Below, in pieces: positions 20,595 through 33,200 of a stretch of DNA of 64,000 bases. The position numbers and the translations under genes are program-made. Position 1 is the stretch's first letter. Each line of letters begins with the position of its first letter. The stretch is from Romanomermis culicivorax (taxonomy: Eukaryota; Nematoda; Enoplea; Mermithida; Mermithidae): positions 186,001-250,000 of the forward strand of contig CAWUHX010000012.1 in assembly GCA_963922205.1 (NCBI GenBank), given 5' to 3'. The notes beneath the pieces were generated by a model. The model made no database searches. It saw nothing but the letters and a program-made list of their open reading frames with translations, and had not been told where the DNA came from.

Positions 20595-21364
20595 TTAACT
20601 TTTCTTGTTAGCCGGGTCGGCCAAATATTCTTTCAAGCTATCGAAAAATTTATCTTCGTCAAAATTTTTCTTCAACAAAACTTTGTCGCCTATACGCAAA
20701 ACGGGCACGTCGTATTTGTATAAGTCGAAAAACTTTTGATTCTCAAGCAGAGATATATCGATCTCTTTCAGCGATATCTTAAAATATGTGTTACAGATAG
20801 GCGCTTATCATTTCAAATTTCTTTTTTTTACAGAAATGGTAATCACCATTCACAATTTATACCTGACGATTATTTTCACGTCAATTTTGACATTCACCAC
20901 ACCTCATTTTTTCACTTTATGATAAATGTGACTGTCTTTCCTCATATCCTGTAAACATAAGATAAGTAAAAAACACAGATAATACGCACTATTGAACTGT
21001 CAAAGAACGAAAGTCTGGAAATTTTCGGCTTATCCGTTTACGCGTGTGTGATAAACTATGTGAAACATTTTTGTTTGATCAGAAGCTAAATCTTTTTCGA
21101 TTCAGAATGATAAAAAATACGTTAAATTACATGTACATATTTTTCGATTTCTCCAATTTTAAAATTTTGGTAAGCATAAGGATGCAAGATTCAGTTTCAT
21201 ACTTGATCTTTAAAAGGCTCCAATTGGCGTTTAAAATGTCGGCAAAGGCTGCACGTCGGCGAGGTGAATAACGTTAACGCCGGTTTAACCTTGAAGACCA
21301 CTTTCGAACCAGAATAATGTCGTAAACCCGAACCTGAAATGCTGCAGAGCGCGGCTTTGAACAT
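20595..21364 (-). CDS. Glutaredoxin-like (DUF836 / C5orf63-type) thiol protein
   Basis: Two exons, 21364-21203 and 20777-20595, joined in phase 0, give 114 residues. The N-terminus (MFKAALCSISGSGLRHYSGS) is basic, hydroxylated and free of acids, which suggests a mitochondrial presequence. It is followed by LTLFTSPTCSLCRHFK with a thioredoxin-fold C-x-x-C, then EIDISLL, YDVPVLRIGDKVLL (cis-proline strand) and a C-terminal helix. The family (yeast YDR286C, human C5orf63) is glutaredoxin-related with little known biochemistry. The ATG lies 26 nt after a TTCTTCTTAG acceptor (AG 21392-21391), itself about 100 nt after a DHFR poly(A) signal, so it may be the second cistron of an operon. Confidence 0.85.
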
Positions 21365-21676
21365 TGAGTAAAAACTGGCGACGAAAAAATCTAAGAAGAA
21401 TAAGAAACAATACGCACACACGTAGCAGAAAATAAAGCAAAATATGCACAATTGGCAGATAGAAAGGTAAATATAAATACGTTTACCTGAATCTTTTATT
21501 TGAAACAAAAAAAGAACTTCGAAAATTTTGAGCAATAGCTTCTTACTTCGAATATTTTATGAGTTAATCGTTAAATCTGAAAACAATATTTTTTGACACA
21601 CACAAGAAGCTTACAGAAGGTAGCAAAATATTTTCGGTATAAATAATTTTTCGAAAATTCGATAACTGAGTAAAAT
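21365..21676 (-). promoter_or_regulatory. DHFR-glutaredoxin intergenic region with operon-like spacing
   Basis: Minus-strand order: DHFR stop (21679-21677), AATAAA (21500-21495), about 100 nt, acceptor TTCTTCTTAG (AG 21392-21391), glutaredoxin ATG (21364). It repeats the arrangement between TASP1 and PPWD1. Confidence 0.45.
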
Positions 21677-22240
21677 TCATATGGCACGAATATTTTTATA
21701 CACATGAAATCGATAACGTATACCAGCTTCTTCTTGAATATCCTCTGGAATATTCGGCATTTCAATTTCTTTCAATTGCGACCAATCGGGTTCAGGAAAA
21801 TGAACGTCGCAATCGAAATTACCTTCAACTCTCGTCAAATAAAGCTCGTTGAAATAAGATGAATCTAAACCCAATTTATAAATATCTTTACCGCCAATGT
21901 TCCAAACAGTTTCTACCGTATCTTTCAGATACTGATCATTAATCAAGTATTCGTAGAAATCGCTCAAATTTCGGAAAACGTAAACACCATCGGGCAATTC
22001 TTTTTGGTCTAACGTGCGACTGAGGATGACGTTGATACGATCTTTTAGCGGGCGGTATCTAGGTGGTATGGATTCCCAATTTTTTCTACCCATTAAAACA
22101 ATGTTCTTCTTATCCGGGTCTTCTGTTCTGGTAGTCATACGTTCAAAATACTGCATTTCCTTGGGCAATTTCCAGGGTAACTTGTTGTTTTTGCCGATTC
22201 CAAAATTGCTGCACGCAGCGACAATCAAATTCATCTTCAT
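21677..22240 (-). CDS. DHFR: Dihydrofolate reductase
   Basis: A single uninterrupted exon of 187 residues, the same length as human DHFR. It reduces dihydrofolate to tetrahydrofolate with NADPH for thymidylate and purine synthesis, in the cytosol. Seen: the N-terminal MNLIVAACSNFGIGKNNKLP block with the LPW motif, MGRKNWESIP (folate/NADPH site), RPLKDRINVILSR, WNIGGKDIYK (the G-G of the NADPH site) and a C-terminal YRFHVYKN strand. The first in-frame ATG is at 22240 (MKMNL), with a second two codons on; frame upstream to 22330 is open but has no ATG. An acceptor TTGGTTTAG (AG at 22331-22330) lies 90 nt upstream, so a 5' UTR intron or spliced leader is possible. Probably first in a minus-strand cluster. 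Confidence 0.96.
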   Translation of the reverse strand: MKMNLIVAACSNFGIGKNNKLPWKLPKEMQYFERMTTRTEDPDKKNIVLMGRKNWESIPPRYRPLKDRINVILSRTLDQKELPDGVYVFRNLSDFYEYLINDQYLKDTVETVWNIGGKDIYKLGLDSSYFNELYLTRVEGNFDCDVHFPEPDWSQLKEIEMPNIPEDIQEEAGIRYRFHVYKNIRAI

Positions 22241-22859
22241 GTTACAGAGTTGAGTTGAATAGGCGAAATCGTTTCGATTATCGAATAATCTTGATAATGA
22301 TGATGATGATGATTTTATTCGAAGCAGCACTAAACCAATGTTAAAAAAGAATACAGTGAGACGATTTAATATTTTCCAAAAATTTGCAAAAAATCTTCGA
22401 GGAAAAAATGGGTTTTATAATTCGATCAAAAATCAAATTAATACGCTAAAAATGGTGTTTTGAGAGTATTTTAATGCGATTAATCATTTGATATCACTTT
22501 TCAAGAAAGAAATTTGTCAACTGTAGAAATACGATAATTATGAAGACAGGCCCGTGCCAGGGGAGGGTGGAGGATATGTCCCTCCCTATGGAGTTTAAAT
22601 TTTTTTAAAATGATGTGTATGTATTTAACGGTGAATTATGACACTGGAAAGTTAAATGGTATAAAATATCCACGGCGCAACGTCCAATTATAATGAGTGA
22701 AGCATTAAAAGCGATAAAAGCAACTAAAGTACAACACATAATTTTCAATGTATTGATAAATGCAGTTATTTTTGTGTTTTGCAATATTTTGTAAGTATTT
22801 TACTTATCATATCTCACTATTCATCGCATATTTATTCCAATATTTTTTCTGAACATTCG
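22241..22859. other. Region upstream of DHFR; no gene seen
   Basis: Contains the DHFR 5' UTR with an ATC/ATG triplet run (22290-22312) and AT-rich sequence. Promoter elements could not be identified. Confidence 0.5.
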
Positions 22860-23290
22860 AGGGGGGGAAGTGCTATGGGACCCCCCCCCCCCCCAGAAAT
22901 CGTCGACCATATGGCTAGCCATTGGGCGACCCCCCCCCCAGGATTTTCCAATCCTATGGCTAGCCATATGGTAGCCCTAGGGACCCCCATAGTTTTAGTT
23001 GGAAAAATACTGAAAAATGTCATTTTTCCCATGAAAAATGTCAATTTTTGAACAAAAAATGGTCAAAAACGTCAATTTTTTCGGCGCTCCGCGCCATAAG
23101 TACATATTTTATCATTTTTTAGACAAAAATTACTACTTTTTAAACCGTTTTTCGGACATTTTTCATAAAAAAATTCAATTTTTTTTCCTTCAGGGACCCC
23201 TCCCCCCAAAATTTTGGGAATTACTGACCCCCGGCTCCAAAAAAGTGCTCCAACCCTCCCCCCAGACCTCGGAGCTCTGTTACATGTATG
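22860..23290. mobile_element. hAT-like MITE (family C), left end lost
   Basis: Near-identical to 16949-17381 over its length, including the poly-G/poly-C tracts, GGCTAGCCATATGG and the CGGCGCTCCGCGCC hairpin, and ends in TACATGTATG at 23290. The first ~12 bp of the left end are replaced by unrelated sequence, so no target duplication can be read. Confidence 0.85.
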
Positions 23291-25514
23291 CCTAAGTACA
23301 AAAAAATTTCCTCAATCCAAAAAAATTCCTCAAAAATGGTCGATTGAGGAAAAAAACTGTGTCCGCATCACTGTTTTTTTCCACGAATGTGGAAAGGGGT
23401 CAAATTTTTTTCCATATGTGGAAAAAAATTTTTTTGATCTTAAAATCCTCGTTTTTTCGCCTGAAAATGCTAATAAACGCTTTGAGTGTTTTTGAGCTTT
23501 TAAAAGCATTCTGATAATCATTCTGATCCTACATATCTCGAAAATTAAATTTAAATTTTGTGTTCATAAATCTTAATTTCTAGAAATTCATCATTTGAAA
23601 AATTCCAAAACCATCAATTTGTTCGTAACCTTTCATAAATTTGCCCGAAAAGCTAGAGTCAGAAGCGTAGAGATTTTCCAAAAATACTTCCATGAAGCTT
23701 TTGAATTGAATTTACGTTAAGAAAAGAACAAACGCTTCAAACATTTGAGAAAGTTGACGTGTTGATCTTTCTTTAAAAAATCCATGAAGGAAAAAATGCG
23801 GATCTTCATTCAATATAAAGATATAATCCGAATTTGAGAATTAAACATGAAATCACGCTTTTTTATTTTTGCACAGGATACATTGCAATGTGCAACTTGG
23901 GGGAAAAATTCGGTTGCACATAGAAATTTTTTGGTTGCTCACACTAAAATTAATAAGTTCATCTGATTTTATCAGAAAAACGATGAAAATCTTAGTTTTT
24001 TGTGTTGCATTTAATTCTGGTCAGTTTTAGACTTTGAAAACTGAATTTCCTGAGTTCTACAGAAAAAATGAAAAGTCTGGCAACTGTAATTTGTTCGGTG
24101 CGGAGCGCCGGAAAAATTTAGATTTCGAGACTTCTAAAACATTGGAAAATTCGTTTTTTCATCTAATTCTTCTGCAACTATTGCATATCAATCTCAGATT
24201 TTTCACCGTTTTGAAAAGCGGGGACTGGAGAAAAAATTGTATTTTGCTGAAGAATAAATCTTCTTAACTTTTATTCTGTGAGGAAGGACCTTATTTTTCT
24301 ATTAATTCGATGATATTTCAGTCGGGTGGGAAAAATAGAAATTCGAAAATAAGGCAAGCAACCAATGATTTGGATTCTTCATTCTTCAACCAACAATATC
24401 TCCGGTTAATGCCCTCTTTTGAGTTATTATTTTCTAAATTCAAAAAGACTATGTTTACCATAGGCAAACTTATAAAAGTTCACAAAAAAATTTTGTGGAA
24501 ATAATCGAAAAACGTCTTGATTTTTTTATCAAATAAGTACAATATCAGGCATTTATTCAAAATTCGTTGATGTTAAAATGCTGTGGGCGGGCATGAACTA
24601 GAGAGAAATTTTCTAACCACGCAATTATAAAATTATAAATCATTTGAAATTCTGCGCGAAGCGCAGGAAAATCTTCAGTAATTTCCGTTTTAAAACGCAT
24701 ATAATGCATTATCGGACATTAAAATTTATACCCTAATCAAAAGGGCCCTCAGGGTACAGGTTGCACCGTGCAACTTGGCAGTAAAAAGTAGGTCGCACAG
24801 TCCGAAATTTGAGGCACTTATGGAGTTTCGGGGGTACAGAATTTTTTCCAAAATTTTCCAAAATTTGCATATTTCCTTTTAAAATGATGGCGCTGATTAC
24901 GAATACGTCGGTAATTTTCCATAAAATCGAATATTTTGACTGAAACCAGGGTGTCCCATGACAAATTTGTTTTGCGAAATTTGTATATTCGTGTTTATGT
25001 TATTGGTAAATGGATGATGCTGATTACGAATATGCTAATAGTATTTCATGCAATCAGATACATCGATCAGAAAACATCAACTGACATGTCTGCATCTTCA
25101 TCAACCTGCAGTTTTAATATACTGATAAAAACCTTACACAAAAAGTGACTGCAGTAATTAACAAAAAGTGACAACAGTAAAATAACCCTTAAATCGCGGC
25201 TTCAGGGTAAACCAAGCGAATATGTTCAACAAGAGAATAAAACGGATTATTCGAAAAACGTTGGCGCCAAAGAAACTGAGCTAAGTAATTTGTTAGCAGC
25301 ATTGAAAATTTTGAGCCGAAAATCAGAGAGATCGGAAAAAGCACGAATAATATTGGATATTATTTAAAAACTTAACAGGAATAGCATTTAAATACTATAC
25401 ACTGCTCTGACTCAAAGTTAGTTATTGATTATTGTGTATTGTGTAAAGTGCAAACTATTTTTTACGCAATAAACTGTATAACGTTGATAAAAATGCAAAC
25501 CTAATCGTTGATGT
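23291..25514. other. Repeat-derived gene-free region
   Basis: AT-rich, with short remnants of the 'GAGGAAAAAAA' repeat family E at 23305-23470 and 24050-24140 (including GGTGCGGAGCGCCGG). No exon with splice sites and family similarity was seen on either strand. Confidence 0.5.
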
Positions 25515-25917
25515 TAATCAGATTGCAAACGTTTAAAAAATTCCAATCATGGAGAGAAAAAATTGAGACTTGAAGAAAAACCTCTATTTATTTTCGGCGA
25601 CATAATTGACTGTAAACGATTAGAAAATGAAGCGAGCTAACTTGATTGATAGAAATTGTTGAGCATTAATTGGTAAGTCGAAGTAGATATGCTAACGGCC
25701 GCGCCTGATAGAACATAGTAATAATTATACCCAGCGAAGCGCCGGAAAATTTTTAGATTTTGACCTTTTAAAGTCCACCAAATCGCATCTTTTCGGTTTA
25801 GAGTTCCCCAAAATTTTTTCCACAATGAGAACCATACCCAAAATTTTTTTCCTCATTTCGAAATTTTTTTCCTCAAAAGACCCCATTTGAGGAAAAAACG
25901 GTGGTCCGCATGGCCTG
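25515..25917 (-). mobile_element. Dispersed repeat family E, reverse copy
   Basis: Matches 63545 to the window end in inverse orientation over about 400 bp. It includes the GAGGAAAAAA stretches, AATTTTTTCCACAATGAGAA, GCGCCGGAAAATTTT, the block GCTAACGGCCGCGCCTGATA and the end near ATCAGATTGCAAACG. It begins (in its own orientation) with a fold-back TTTTTTCCTC/GAGGAAAAAA. No coding capacity. Diverged fragments occur at 26650-26800 (+) and 29040-29220 (-). Confidence 0.75.
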
Positions 25918-26227
25918 GCCGGCATTGGCAGGTAATTTAAACTTTGAATTTCGAACTTTATCCTAAGCTACAGTATAAACATTCAAATACAAATAAACAT
26001 GATAACGTGCACACTTTTCTCAAGGAAGAAATAAATTTGATGTGCACCGAATGATATAAATATGAGAAAGCCTCTTTTATTTTTAGAGCAAACTTTACTA
26101 AAAATCAACTTGCTAAATCAGCTATTATGATACTACACGTATATTAATACTCAGAATGAACTTTTGAACTTTGAATTTTTTCAGTTGCAAGGCGGCTGAT
26201 CAATGATGACAGTTCAATTCAGATTAA

Positions 26228-26500
26228 CGATGCAACGGGTACCCGGACCCGGACCCGTTATTCGTTATTACCCAGTATTTTTCGCTACGCGGACCATGAC
26301 CCGGTCCCGGACCCGGACCCGGAGCTGTTATAATTCTGAAGCCGTAGGCATACTTAGCCGCAACGGGCGAAAAAGTCTGCGGCTCGCACACTTTTTTGCG
26401 GTTTTCAAAAATTGCGACCCGCAAGTCACCCACAAAACCGCAATGCGGTTGCGGGTGGCAACCCGCAACCGCATTGCGGTTTAGTGAGGTTTATGTACCC
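26228..26500. repeat. CCCGGA-rich repeat
   Basis: Runs of ACCCGG hexamers begin with GATGCAACGGGTACCCGG and are followed by self-complementary AACCCGCAACCGCATTGCGG/CCGCAATGCGGTTGCGGGT (26436-26482). A related block lies at 27438-27590 and ends GGACCCGTTGCATC, i.e. the inverse of the start here. Confidence 0.6.
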
Positions 26501-27437
26501 GCAAAAAGTTCTCGGGTGGAGTACTTTTTGCAGTTCTGGCAGCCGCACTTGATACAGTATATGCCGTTTCGCGCTGAATAACACTGAATACCTGATCTTT
26601 ATCAACTAGAAAACTCAATTATTTCCAGAATTTGCTTTGTCCAGAGTTTTTTTTCTGCAAAGGAATCTTTTGAGGAAAAAAATTCGGGAATAAAGAAAAA
26701 AATTTATGCAAGGTTCTCATTGTCGAAAAAATTTTCGGGAATCGGAAACTGAAAAGATGTATTTTGGTGAACACTGTTTTTCCCGCCGGCTTTTTCGTCA
26801 AATGGCGATAGGGGTAAAAAATTTTTCCCCAATTTTCTAAAGTCTTTTTTCGCTTAAAAATGCTCATAGACGGTTTATTTTAGTGTTTTTAAGCCTTTAA
26901 AACATGATGTTTTTAGAGCGGTTGATTTTTTCCACATGAGAACCGGACCCAAAATTATAACGGATATCGGATACAATTTTCATCAATCAACCACTGATGA
27001 TGATTCAAGCTTTCTTGTTTCTAAAAATAATTAAAATAACTTCATCAATATTTATTTAACGTTCAACTTGCATTTACAACTTCGACAAAATCAAATTATA
27101 CTTTAAAAATAATAGTTTTTCGCACAACAAATCACCCAGTCGTGAACGGTGAGGGTCGTAAACAGGCCGGCACTGCTAAATAACTGTTCTGATGCATTTA
27201 GCCTTATTGCTTTCGGTAATTTGAGAATAATCCCATAGACCACTCGAGCATTGTTTCAGCATTTTAGTTGACGAATAATAAATTTATATTTATATTTTAA
27301 GTCTAAATAAATAGTGCAAAAATCATTTTTTGTTCCTTTTATTGTATTATGTATAATATAATTATGCTTAAATGTAGCTTGTGTAAATATGTGTACGTCA
27401 TCGATGTGTATGTTAACATGTGTATATATCATCGATT
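26501..27437. other. Gene-free region with a family E remnant
   Basis: About 26650-26800 is a diverged family E fragment in + orientation. The remainder is AT-rich with no recognisable gene. Confidence 0.45.
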
Positions 27438-27590
27438 TTTAGAGATTGGGCCCGGACCCGGACCCGAACCTGATATTTTTTGAATAAACTACCCCGACCC
27501 GGACCTGGACCCAGTATTTGAAAAATTACAGACCCAGACCCGGACCCGGACCCGTTATCATTAAAAACTTGGACCCGTTGCATCCCTAAT
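27438..27590. repeat. CCCGGA-rich repeat, second copy
   Basis: Hexamer runs of CCCGGA, ending in CCCGTTGCATC. Together with 26228-26500 it suggests a dispersed element whose ends are GATGCAACGGGT. No coding evidence; the translated Pro/Gly or Arg/Thr runs are a by-product. Confidence 0.55.
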
Positions 27591-27964
27591 TCAGATATAT
27601 AATAGTACATTCAGATGAAAGGATTTTTGCGAAATTATCATAGATAAAAAAAGCAAAATCAAACATAGAGAACAGAATAATTCATAGAGATCGGTGATCA
27701 GTCAATTAATCTGAGTCGTAGGCCGAAATCTTGCGAATGTTGTTCGCCTAACTGCTGCAGTCAACTCGCGAAAGAAAGATGTCCATATACGCAGGTCCTC
27801 TATTATTTACATGAACATCTTTCTTCTCGCCGAAACTGATTGGGGAAAAGAAATAGACTATAATGAGTCAGCTGACTTTTATTGGTATAAAATATAACAG
27901 TTGCACAGGGTGGTCCGAAAAAACGGCTGGCTTTAAGGATGTCATCACCCAGGCAGGCGACCTA

Positions 27965-28208
27965 TGGTCTGTTTTTCATAAAATGCTTCCAAATAGAAAA
28001 GTGACACAAATCAGTACTGTCGTCAAAATCTTTTACATAAGCTCTTATCGTAAAACTTTTTACTCGAACAATTGTTAAAGATGAGGTCAGTACGCCCATA
28101 AATTTCCAGCCCAATACGATATTTTGTTTATCAGAAAATCGTGAAAATTTGAAATACAACTTACTTTCCACTTACACTATTCAGAAGCATTTCAAGAAAA
28201 ACAGACTA
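27965..28208. mobile_element. Tc1/mariner-like MITE (family A)
   Basis: A 244-bp element with ~33-bp imperfect inverted ends (TRGTCTGTTTTTCWTRAAATG CTTC) flanked by TA. Internal sequence is shared with 32586-32814. TA duplication and CAGTC-type ends are typical of Tc1/mariner. Confidence 0.75.
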
Positions 28209-30297
28209 TAGTGTTCACATTTTTTCATCGAATAGTCTGTGTCTGCTCTTTTTTTCACCATTAAATTTCATATCTCAAACAGCACACCATGAGCCGAATT
28301 CACTTGTTATAGCATCAACCGTGTATTTGGTATTTGGCGACTGTGGTGGATGCTCACTGTAAAAATACTTCATCTCGTATTAAAACTGGATGGACTAACC
28401 AGTGAATATTTGATTTCTGAACTATTTTACGTTTTCCTTGAAATGCTTGAGAACATTAAGATTCTAAAGCAAGTACTAATTTCTGTTTTTTCCTGCTAAA
28501 CCATATGTCGCATAGGATTAGAAATTTGTGAGCCTACTCAATTAACTCTTACTATTATGGGTTAAAGATTCCTACTGTAGAAACATCATGTAAACAATCT
28601 TGAGAGCGGTATTTGTTTTTGTCATTTTTTAATGAGCTAGAATTTTGTAAAAAACAGAATATAACAATCGTCAATTTTGATAATAATTAGCGAGAGTACA
28701 GTTGCGAGAATATTCCCATTTTTCTTAAATTGTTTAACATAATGGCTTGCGAGAAAACCGAAAACCTAAAACTTTTTTGTTTTTTTTAATTGTTGTTTTA
28801 TTTTTTATTGTCTGTTTTTTAAATGCTTGTAACACAGAAATGCTGAAAGTAATTACGCATGCAGAATTTCGTGTCAAGACTATATCGTTGTTGACTGTAT
28901 GTTAGGAATCGATCAACCAGCGGCTGTAAACTATGATTAAACTCTCAACTCAACTCGATAACTCTTTCAAAAATACTTTCCATTTGATGCGAGAACTGTC
29001 CAAAAAAAATCTCGCACGGCTAAAAAAAATATTCGCTGCTCTGCGCAGAAAAAGCTAAGCAAATGACCAGCGCTGTGGCGCGATGCGCCGGATTTTGAGA
29101 TTTCAAGTTTCCAAAGCACACCAATTGTATCACAATCTTGATTCCCGAATTTTTTTCAATAAATGAGAACCACATGCGAAAATTTTTCCTAATTTCCAAC
29201 TTTTTTCCTAACAAATAGCCTTCAATTCCGTCAATAACTTCAATTACCGCGTTTTTTATTGTAATAGTGCACGTGCGGTAATTGAACGAGCAATGCATAC
29301 TTCATTTCATCTTTTTTCGGTTACAAGCATTTAAAAAACAGACAATAGGTTTAATTTGATACGCAGTTTTGACGGAGCGAAAAAACTTTATACGGTAGAA
29401 AAACGATAGATTCTTCTATGATAATGAAAGGACCAAAATCATAGGTAGCCATGATGATCCACTTCTGATTTTTCCCATGTTGAACTTACTTTTATGTGGT
29501 TGTGTATCGACCACTAGACGATGATTATAGTTTGTTTACATTGGTGTTTCCTTGAATTAGACGAAGACTGTTCACATTGGTGTTTCCTTGAATTGAACGA
29601 TTTGTTTGGAATCTGTCAAAAATAGTCTGAATGTTAGATTGATTTTGGCGCCGAACGCAAAATTCCGGAGAACCTCAGATGTACCCTATACTCCATTCAA
29701 TTTGAAACGATTATTTGAAATGATGAAATGATACGGAAAAAACTAGTAAGCTTTACTGTAATCGATGAACGAAAAAAATTCGTTAGTGAGCGGCAAACAG
29801 AACAGCTGAAAATTTCCGTCAGTAACCTGGTTGTGTTCAAAATTTCTCGAGCAGCACTCAATTATCGACGCAGTTCTGACAAAATTGACAATGGATAAGC
29901 CGTTTATGTTTCAATGATTTTCGCCTTTGCTATTCTCATACGTTTATCTACAGTATAAAGTTTTTCATCAATTGAAAATTGCGTATCAAATCAAGTTTAC
30001 TTTTTTGGTTTTCGCTGCGTCTATCATTTTAAATATAATGAACCATAGTTACTGTTTGGTAGCTGGCGGACCGTTTTTTCACCACCCCGTACATATATAT
30101 ACAAATCAGAGGAATCGTGTGTCTTTTTCTTTCATTTGGACGTCCGTATGAAATTGATGATGAATGCTGAAATTTTGGTTAAGCATCACTAAACCAGATG
30201 AGGAAAAATGAATGAAATATCTTCAACCGTGAAATGACAGAAATATGTATAACTTTCATGCAGATTTGTGTATCTTTTCTTTTAATTTCACTATTAA
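28209..30297. other. Gene-free region downstream of the GPCR
   Basis: Contains a family E fragment (29040-29220, minus) and remnants of MITE family B (29390-29450, 29750-29960). No exon was recognised on either strand. Confidence 0.45.
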
Positions 30298-33200
30298 TTA
30301 CTTCCCGTTTTCTTCCGTAAACTCCCAAGGCACATCTTTTTCTTGAACTTGACAATCAGTTAAAATCCATTCATTTTCGGGTATTCTTTTTTGACTGTCG
30401 ACTTTCAACGCCGTCGATGGTTTATATACAGTCGCGAGATTGTTCCAGCAATAATTGTCGTTTTTTGATTTCCCGTAAGAAAATTCTAGAATTTTTGCAA
30501 GAAAAAATGACAAATTGTTGGGCAACATTATGCGAATCACCAAAAATTTTTGTTACTTTTGAGTAAACCGTGAATTTCCAGCTTAATTTGATTATTACAC
30601 GAGTAATAGATGGGCAGGCGCAGGAAGCCGGTCAAAACCGTACTCAAAGTGATGAGATCCGTGGCGAAAGTGTAAAAAACTTGATTTTCGAATAAATACG
30701 ATTGATTCACATTCTCCCATATTGAAATGACGAAACTCAATAAATTGGCTAATAAATAGGTGGCCACGAGGACCAGGAGCATCCGGGTAGCCGCTTTAAC
30801 ATTTTTTCGCCGGGTCAACATAGATTCGTCCTGAAATAGGAAAAAATATCAATAGTAGATAGACAGGAACAAAAAGAACACGTTACCGAAATTATACGCT
30901 TATAAAATCATGATTAAAATCTTTTGGAGTTTCCTGCACATCATACTTTTATTCCTCTGCAGTTAAAAATGGCTACAGATCTGCTAAAGCGTGCTAATCT
31001 GTCTGCGACTTTCAGTTTTTCCGATATTTCAAAGGACGTCATTTTTCACATGTTTCTGAGAAAGCATGAGAGTCATGTTTCATGAAAATATACACAATTT
31101 TCACTTATAGAAAACTTTATATTGTAGAAAAAAGCTATATTTCTTCATGCGAATGGGAAAAGCCAAAATCGTTGAAAAAACATCATACTCATCATCGGTT
31201 TGGACAGAATTGTGTCTATACCTGAGTGCTGCTCGACAAATCACATACGTCATTCCAATGTTATGAAAAACAGGAGTCACTATTTTTCTCGGTACTTTGC
31301 TGAACTTTATTACTACTAGAGTACACTTATTTTGAAATGGTAGGTTACTGTCATTAATGAGAAAAACGTCCTCGTCCATCAGCGATACACAGATCGACTG
31401 GTAGTTTTCTCCATTTACCTATAGTCAAATGCATTCAATTTTCAATACGGTTCTATCAAAATCAAAAATGAATAAGCAGGATGTTGCTTCATTGATGATG
31501 GCCTCCTCTTCGCTATAAAGAAATTGATTTTTTCTTCTACAGTAAACGGCTTTACGTTCCGTATAATTGTTGTCAAATTGAACCTGTACTTTTTCTTATT
31601 GCTGAGAAAAAAAATATTTTTCGTTTGATTGAAAGGCTAAAATGTTTGAAAATTTAATATTTTGCTCACTTCTGCGCAATTTCCTATGGATTGACGGGTT
31701 AGTTTCCTCCTCGTCGAATCCGGGTGTTGCGAAAATTTGAATATAATGGCGCCGTTCAAAACGATCAGAAGTATGATAGGTAGAAATACGTGGGCAACGT
31801 TCCTGAACCATAGAATCACCCAAAGTCGATATTTTTCGTTGCGAGCCATGGACGTCAATACCAATTCAAAAGCCTCAAAACCCGAACACTCCGGTTTATG
31901 AACGACGTCTATTTCCCAATAAACAATGCCTGTTTGAACAGAAGAGACTTTTATTGTAAATGGTGATCGTACAAAAAAGCTCCGTTTTCCATGCTATGAA
32001 AATTACTGAACGTAAAAATTTCCTGCTTTTAGTTTCTTGTATTGTAATTTCATGGATTTGATTAACAGTACAGTAAGTGCCGAGTTGAAATTCTTTGATG
32101 TCAATTTTCACGTCAAATTTCTAGATTTCCTATAAAACTCTTTTTTTGGCTGGTCTTGGATCAGGACAGCACATGCGACATGACGAAATTCTGATAATGG
32201 AAACGATAGCCGTCTAAAATCGGTTCACAAACCGATTCTTGATTTTCTACAGACGGCTTGGCCAATTTCATATTTGTAAGAGTCCAATTTACACACAAAG
32301 AATTTGTACGATCTATGCATCCTATACAAATGATAGCTTGCACGGAGTTTCAGAATGATATTAAAATTGGAAATTTGAAAATTTTATAATTCGGAGCACG
32401 TAACAGGACCTTATTTACACCAAAATTTCCATAGCTTATAATAATAGACACGTATATCTATAACTGCTGATTTCAGCAACTACGAGCAGATACAAACATA
32501 AGGACAATTTTATTTCATTGAGCACATCGAAATCCTAAAATTGCTTAAGATGCTTACGAATGAATTCCATTTTGTTACCAATCTACAGTCTGCTTTTTAT
32601 AAAATGCTTCCAAACAGAAAAGTGACACAAATCAGTACTGTCGTCAAAATTGTTTACATAGAGCTCTTACAGTAAAATTTTTCGCTCGAAGGTAATTATG
32701 CTCACAAATTTTCAGTCCAATATGATATACTGTTTATCAGCAAATCATGAAAATCTGAAATACTTCTTGCTTTCCACTTTCATTATTTAGAAGCATTTCA
32801 AGAAAAACAGACTGTAGAGCTGCTCAAGTTTTGCTTGTTAAACCGAGATTATAGTTGCGCTCGAAATTTGTCCTCGGCGCTGGGCGCCACGAATTGACTA
32901 ATCATCGAGTAGGCGCCTGCGCTGAGCCAGCCCTATTTTTAGGCGCAAGATAAACATCACTCGAGATTCCGTCCTGGATCTCTGAGCTAGTGCGCCAAGA
33001 AGTATGACTTGATCATTTTATCCCGAGCACTAGCGGCGGCGTTCGAGCGTTTCAAATTAGAACATGTTCTATTTTTTCGGGCGCAAATCAGGGAGCACAC
33101 TAACATTATTTTGTATTTTTTGTCGGAATTACACCGCAATTTTCTATATCATAGATTGCTTTGATGACTTTATGTGGCCACCAATAAGTGTCTGGAAGAT

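Noticed and set aside
22241..22330. N-terminal extension of DHFR as a mitochondrial presequence (30 Ser/Arg-rich residues)
   Set aside because: The upstream frame is open but begins with GTG, and there is no in-frame ATG before 22240; treated as 5' UTR.
26203..26484. Arg/Thr- and Pro/Gly-rich frames at the CCCGGA repeats (also 27413-27610)
   Set aside because: Hexamer repeat translation; no conservation of a frame between the two blocks.
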